Assembly (NCBI GenBank): GCA_026986135.1
Contig: JALSPD010000132.1
Location: forward strand, 1-8,749
Length of the DNA: 8,749 nt
Direction: 5' to 3'
Source of the DNA: DHVE2 group archaeon
GTDB taxonomy: Archaea; Thermoplasmatota; Thermoplasmata; Thermoplasmatales; Aciduliprofundaceae
Under the pieces are notes generated by a model that saw only the letters and a program-made list of their open reading frames with translations, searched no databases and had not been told where the DNA came from. Each line of letters starts with the position of its first letter. Within the stretch, counting starts at the first letter, position 1. Made by a program: the position numbers and the translations under genes. Positions 6,413 to 8,749 of this stretch are shown here, in pieces.

Positions 6413-8091
6413 AGGATCTCAGAGCCAAGATAAACGACATAGCTAAAAGAAGAGGGATTTTCTGGAATTCCTATGAGATTTACGGGGGTGTTGCTGGATT
6501 CTATGATTACGGGCCTATTGGATCTCTTCTGAAGAAGAATCTGCTTGACATGTGGCTTGAGGATTTTGTGTATAGAGATGGACTTCACTTAATTGACTCT
6601 CCAGTGATAGGCCCAGAGGTGGTCTATCGCGCCTCAGGGCACCTTGAGAAATTCACAGATTATATGGTGAGATGCAAATCATGCGGCCATGCTTTCAGGG
6701 TTGATGAGCTCATCTCTCCTTACGTGGAGGTTCCAGACGCGCTTTCACCTGAAGATATTGAGAAAGTTATCAGGGAAAATAATATTCGCTGTCCAGATTG
6801 CAACGGTGTCCTCGGAAATGTTGAGGAATTTCATCTGATGTTCTCAACCAGAATAGGACTTGACAAGCAGGGATTTTTAAGGCCAGAAACTGCCCAGGGT
6901 ATATTTGTAAATTTCCCCATTCTCTATCGCATTAATCGTGAGAAGTTGCCCATGGGCATTGCTCAGATCGGGCGTGCGTACAGGAATGAGATATCTCCGA
7001 GGCAGGGGATATTAAGGCAGAGAGAGTTTAACATGGCTGAAATTGAGCTATTTGTGGATCCTCAAGAGGATTTCAATGCTGACCTTATTGAAGATATCCC
7101 ACTACCTCTTCTTACAATGGATGGAGTGGAGATGAAAATAAGTGCAAGGGAGGCCTACGAGAAGGGTATTGTGAATGGGTATATGGCCTATTACATGGCC
7201 AGGATAATGCGTTTTCTGGAAAAGATTGGCATTGATCTTTCACGGGTTAGATTCAGGCAGCATCACCGTGAGGAACTGGCTCATTACTCTCAGGATACAT
7301 GGGACTGCGAAATTCTCATCTCGCTTGGATGGATGGAGGTAATTGGTATCGCATACAGAGGGGCTTATGATCTTGAGCACCATATGGGACATTCTGGTGT
7401 GGATATGCGTGCATTTAGGAAATTCAAAGAGCCAAGGAGGGTGAGAAGAAAGCGTATTGTGCCGCATATGGAGATTCTCGGGCCAATGTACAAGGTTCAG
7501 GCCATGAAAATTGCCAAGGCTATGGAGGAGATGGAGCCCGTTGAGGGCGGCACTCTGAAAGTGGAAGTGGATGGAAAATCTTACGATATTCCCGAGGATG
7601 CCTATGAGATTGTTGAGGAAGAGATCTTGCTTTCTGGTGAGCGTTTCATACCTCATGTGGTGGAACCTTCCTTTGGTATAGATAGGCTCATCTATGCCAT
7701 GCTTGAGCATACCTATTACGAGCGCCCTGAATCTGGGTACAAAGTTATGAGGATAAATCCAAGAATTGCACCCATTAAAGTGGGTGTTTTTCCACTGATG
7801 GTTAAGGATGGTCTTGATATTCGTGCCAGAGAAATATTGAGGATTATAAGAGATGCAGGCATTAATGGCTACTACGACGAATCCGGGTCAATAGGTCGCA
7901 GATATGCACGCGCAGATGAGATCGGTGTTCCATTTTGTATAACGGTGGATTATCAGACTCTTCAGGACAATACTGTGACAATCAGGGATAGGGATAGTAT
8001 GGAACAAAGGAGGGTAAGTGTAGACTCACTTGCAGAGGTTGTGAAGGATCTGATTGATGGAAGATTGCCCTTCACATCGCTGGGAAAATGA
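6409..8091 (+). CDS. glyS: Glycyl-tRNA synthetase (archaeal alpha2 type)
   Basis: Cytosolic class II synthetase that charges tRNA-Gly with glycine using ATP. It has 560 residues, normal for the archaeal single-chain homodimeric enzyme. The catalytic core begins near GGVAGFYDYGPIG (26-38). A zinc ribbon insert has Cys89-x2-Cys92 and Cys128-x2-Cys131. Motif RPETAQGIF (158-166), motif 2 GRAYRNEISPRQGILRQREF (188-207), the glycine-pocket region ISLGWMEVIGIAYRGAYDL (304-322) and motif 3 EPSFGIDRL (419-427) are all intact. The C-terminal anticodon-binding domain spans about 452-552, starting at APIKVGVFPL. Start chosen: ATG at 6409 overlaps the CBS stop as ATGA. GGTG (6398-6401) lies seven bases upstream, with GGAGG closer still. 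The stop overlaps the next gene in the same way, so translation of all three is probably coupled. Confidence 0.98.
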   Translation: MKDLRAKINDIAKRRGIFWNSYEIYGGVAGFYDYGPIGSLLKKNLLDMWLEDFVYRDGLHLIDSPVIGPEVVYRASGHLEKFTDYMVRCKSCGHAFRVDELISPYVEVPDALSPEDIEKVIRENNIRCPDCNGVLGNVEEFHLMFSTRIGLDKQGFLRPETAQGIFVNFPILYRINREKLPMGIAQIGRAYRNEISPRQGILRQREFNMAEIELFVDPQEDFNADLIEDIPLPLLTMDGVEMKISAREAYEKGIVNGYMAYYMARIMRFLEKIGIDLSRVRFRQHHREELAHYSQDTWDCEILISLGWMEVIGIAYRGAYDLEHHMGHSGVDMRAFRKFKEPRRVRRKRIVPHMEILGPMYKVQAMKIAKAMEEMEPVEGGTLKVEVDGKSYDIPEDAYEIVEEEILLSGERFIPHVVEPSFGIDRLIYAMLEHTYYERPESGYKVMRINPRIAPIKVGVFPLMVKDGLDIRAREILRIIRDAGINGYYDESGSIGRRYARADEIGVPFCITVDYQTLQDNTVTIRDRDSMEQRRVSVDSLAEVVKDLIDGRLPFTSLGK

Positions 8092-8749
8092 CCTGTGAAG
8101 AATTTTCTATGGAACTTGCGAACCTGCTTGAGGGTGTTGATTGTGTTTCAGATGCCTCGGTTGCCTTTTCAGGAGGGCTGGACAGCTCTGTGGTTGCCTA
8201 TCTCGTCAGGGACTGTTCTCCTCGGCTTTACACGGTTGGATTTGAGGGGGGAAAGGATATTGAGAACGCAAGAGAAATAGCTGAACTGCTCAATCTTGAG
8301 CATGAGGTGGTAATCCTTAATGAGGATATTCTTCTGGAGGGCCTGGTTCATCTGATTTCCAGATTCCCCCATTTAACTCCTGTGGAACTGTCATTTGAAC
8401 TGCCCTTATATTTTGTTGCCAAGTACTCTGCCTATTCGCCCATTTACACTGGACAGGGGGCGGATGAACTGTTTGGTGGTTATGCAAAGTATCTTACCAA
8501 TCCTGATCTTATGGAGGGTGATGTTGATACTCTTCTTCATAAAACAATCCCCAGGGAACGGGAGATAGCGAGTATCTTTGGAAAAAATATTGAGACACCA
8601 TACCTCTCTGAAGATATTATTATGCTCAGCAGACGCATTCCTGTAAAGTGTAAGATCTACAACGGTGTGCGAAAGTATGTTCTCAGAGAGGCGGCTCGTC
8701 TTCTGGAGATACCTGAGGATGTGATTATAAAAGAGAAGAAGGCCGCCCA
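8088..8749 (+). CDS. Asparagine-synthetase-like PP-loop ATP-pyrophosphatase lacking the glutaminase domain (partial, runs off right edge)
   Basis: The frame opens at the ATG overlapping the glyS stop (ATGA, 8088-8091) and is open for 220 codons to the window end. It matches the synthetase half of asparagine synthase B. It has the PP-loop AFSGGLDSSVVA (residues 26-37) for AMP/pyrophosphate binding, TVGFEGGKDIENA (49-61), TGQGADELFGGYAKY (121-135) with the acidic metal and substrate loop, and RKYVLREAA...IPEDVIIKEKKAA (195-220), which in AsnB precedes the conserved C-terminal signature. The N-terminus begins only about 25 residues before the PP-loop, so the Cys1 glutaminase domain of AsnB is absent. 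Free ammonia, a separate amidotransferase or an entirely different acceptor is therefore likely. No strong ribosome binding site is visible, which fits reading by coupled translation from glyS. The substrate is unknown: family assignment firm, reaction open. Confidence 0.9.
   Translation, partial: MTCEEFSMELANLLEGVDCVSDASVAFSGGLDSSVVAYLVRDCSPRLYTVGFEGGKDIENAREIAELLNLEHEVVILNEDILLEGLVHLISRFPHLTPVELSFELPLYFVAKYSAYSPIYTGQGADELFGGYAKYLTNPDLMEGDVDTLLHKTIPREREIASIFGKNIETPYLSEDIIMLSRRIPVKCKIYNGVRKYVLREAARLLEIPEDVIIKEKKAA

Noticed and set aside
8095..8280. A 61-codon plus-strand frame just after glyS
   Set aside because: It is out of frame with the PP-loop protein beginning at 8088, which shows SGGLDSS and continues to the window end. 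The shorter frame has no motif.

Overview
The window reads as an archaeal chromosome segment and is almost entirely coding. The evidence is archaeal-type enzymes (CDP-archaeol synthase for ether lipids, the zinc-ribbon alpha2 glycyl-tRNA synthetase), TATA boxes about 25 bp upstream of expected transcript starts, very short leaders, and GGTGAT-type ribosome binding sites. A euryarchaeon, perhaps of the Thermoplasmatota, would fit the gene set. That placement is an inference and no single marker settles it. I see no rRNA, tRNA, CRISPR array, insertion sequence or prophage gene.

Minus-strand block (1-2310). At the left edge is the N-terminal part of a KaiC/RadA-like P-loop protein (1-375) whose Walker A lysine is replaced. 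Its own TATA box lies behind it, preceded by two ATTC-N4-GAAT dyads. Upstream of it on the same strand is a complete GTP-dependent phosphoenolpyruvate carboxykinase (442-2310), the entry step of gluconeogenesis.

Plus-strand block (2405-8749). CDP-archaeol synthase (2405-2968) is divergent from the carboxykinase, and a symmetric A/T-rich TATA element sits between them. Next, under its own promoter, is an 821-residue cell-surface protein (3042-5507) with a signal peptide, about seven tandem Ig/MG-like beta domains, 13 N-glycosylation sequons, one C-terminal membrane anchor and a charged cytoplasmic tail. A 50-bp gap then holds a T8 tract (likely terminator) and a new TATA box. These start a tightly packed operon: a four-CBS-domain protein (5558-6412), glycyl-tRNA synthetase (6409-8091) and a PP-loop asparagine-synthetase-like protein without a glutaminase domain (8088 to the right edge). 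Both junctions are 4-bp ATGA overlaps.

How the genes fit together. The left half is central carbon and lipid metabolism. The right half couples a probable nucleotide-sensing CBS protein to a tRNA synthetase and an ATP-pyrophosphatase of unknown substrate. The least explained items are the surface protein, the CBS/GlyRS/PP-loop operon and the KaiC-like protein with the altered P-loop. Nothing here proves a new defence or mobile system.
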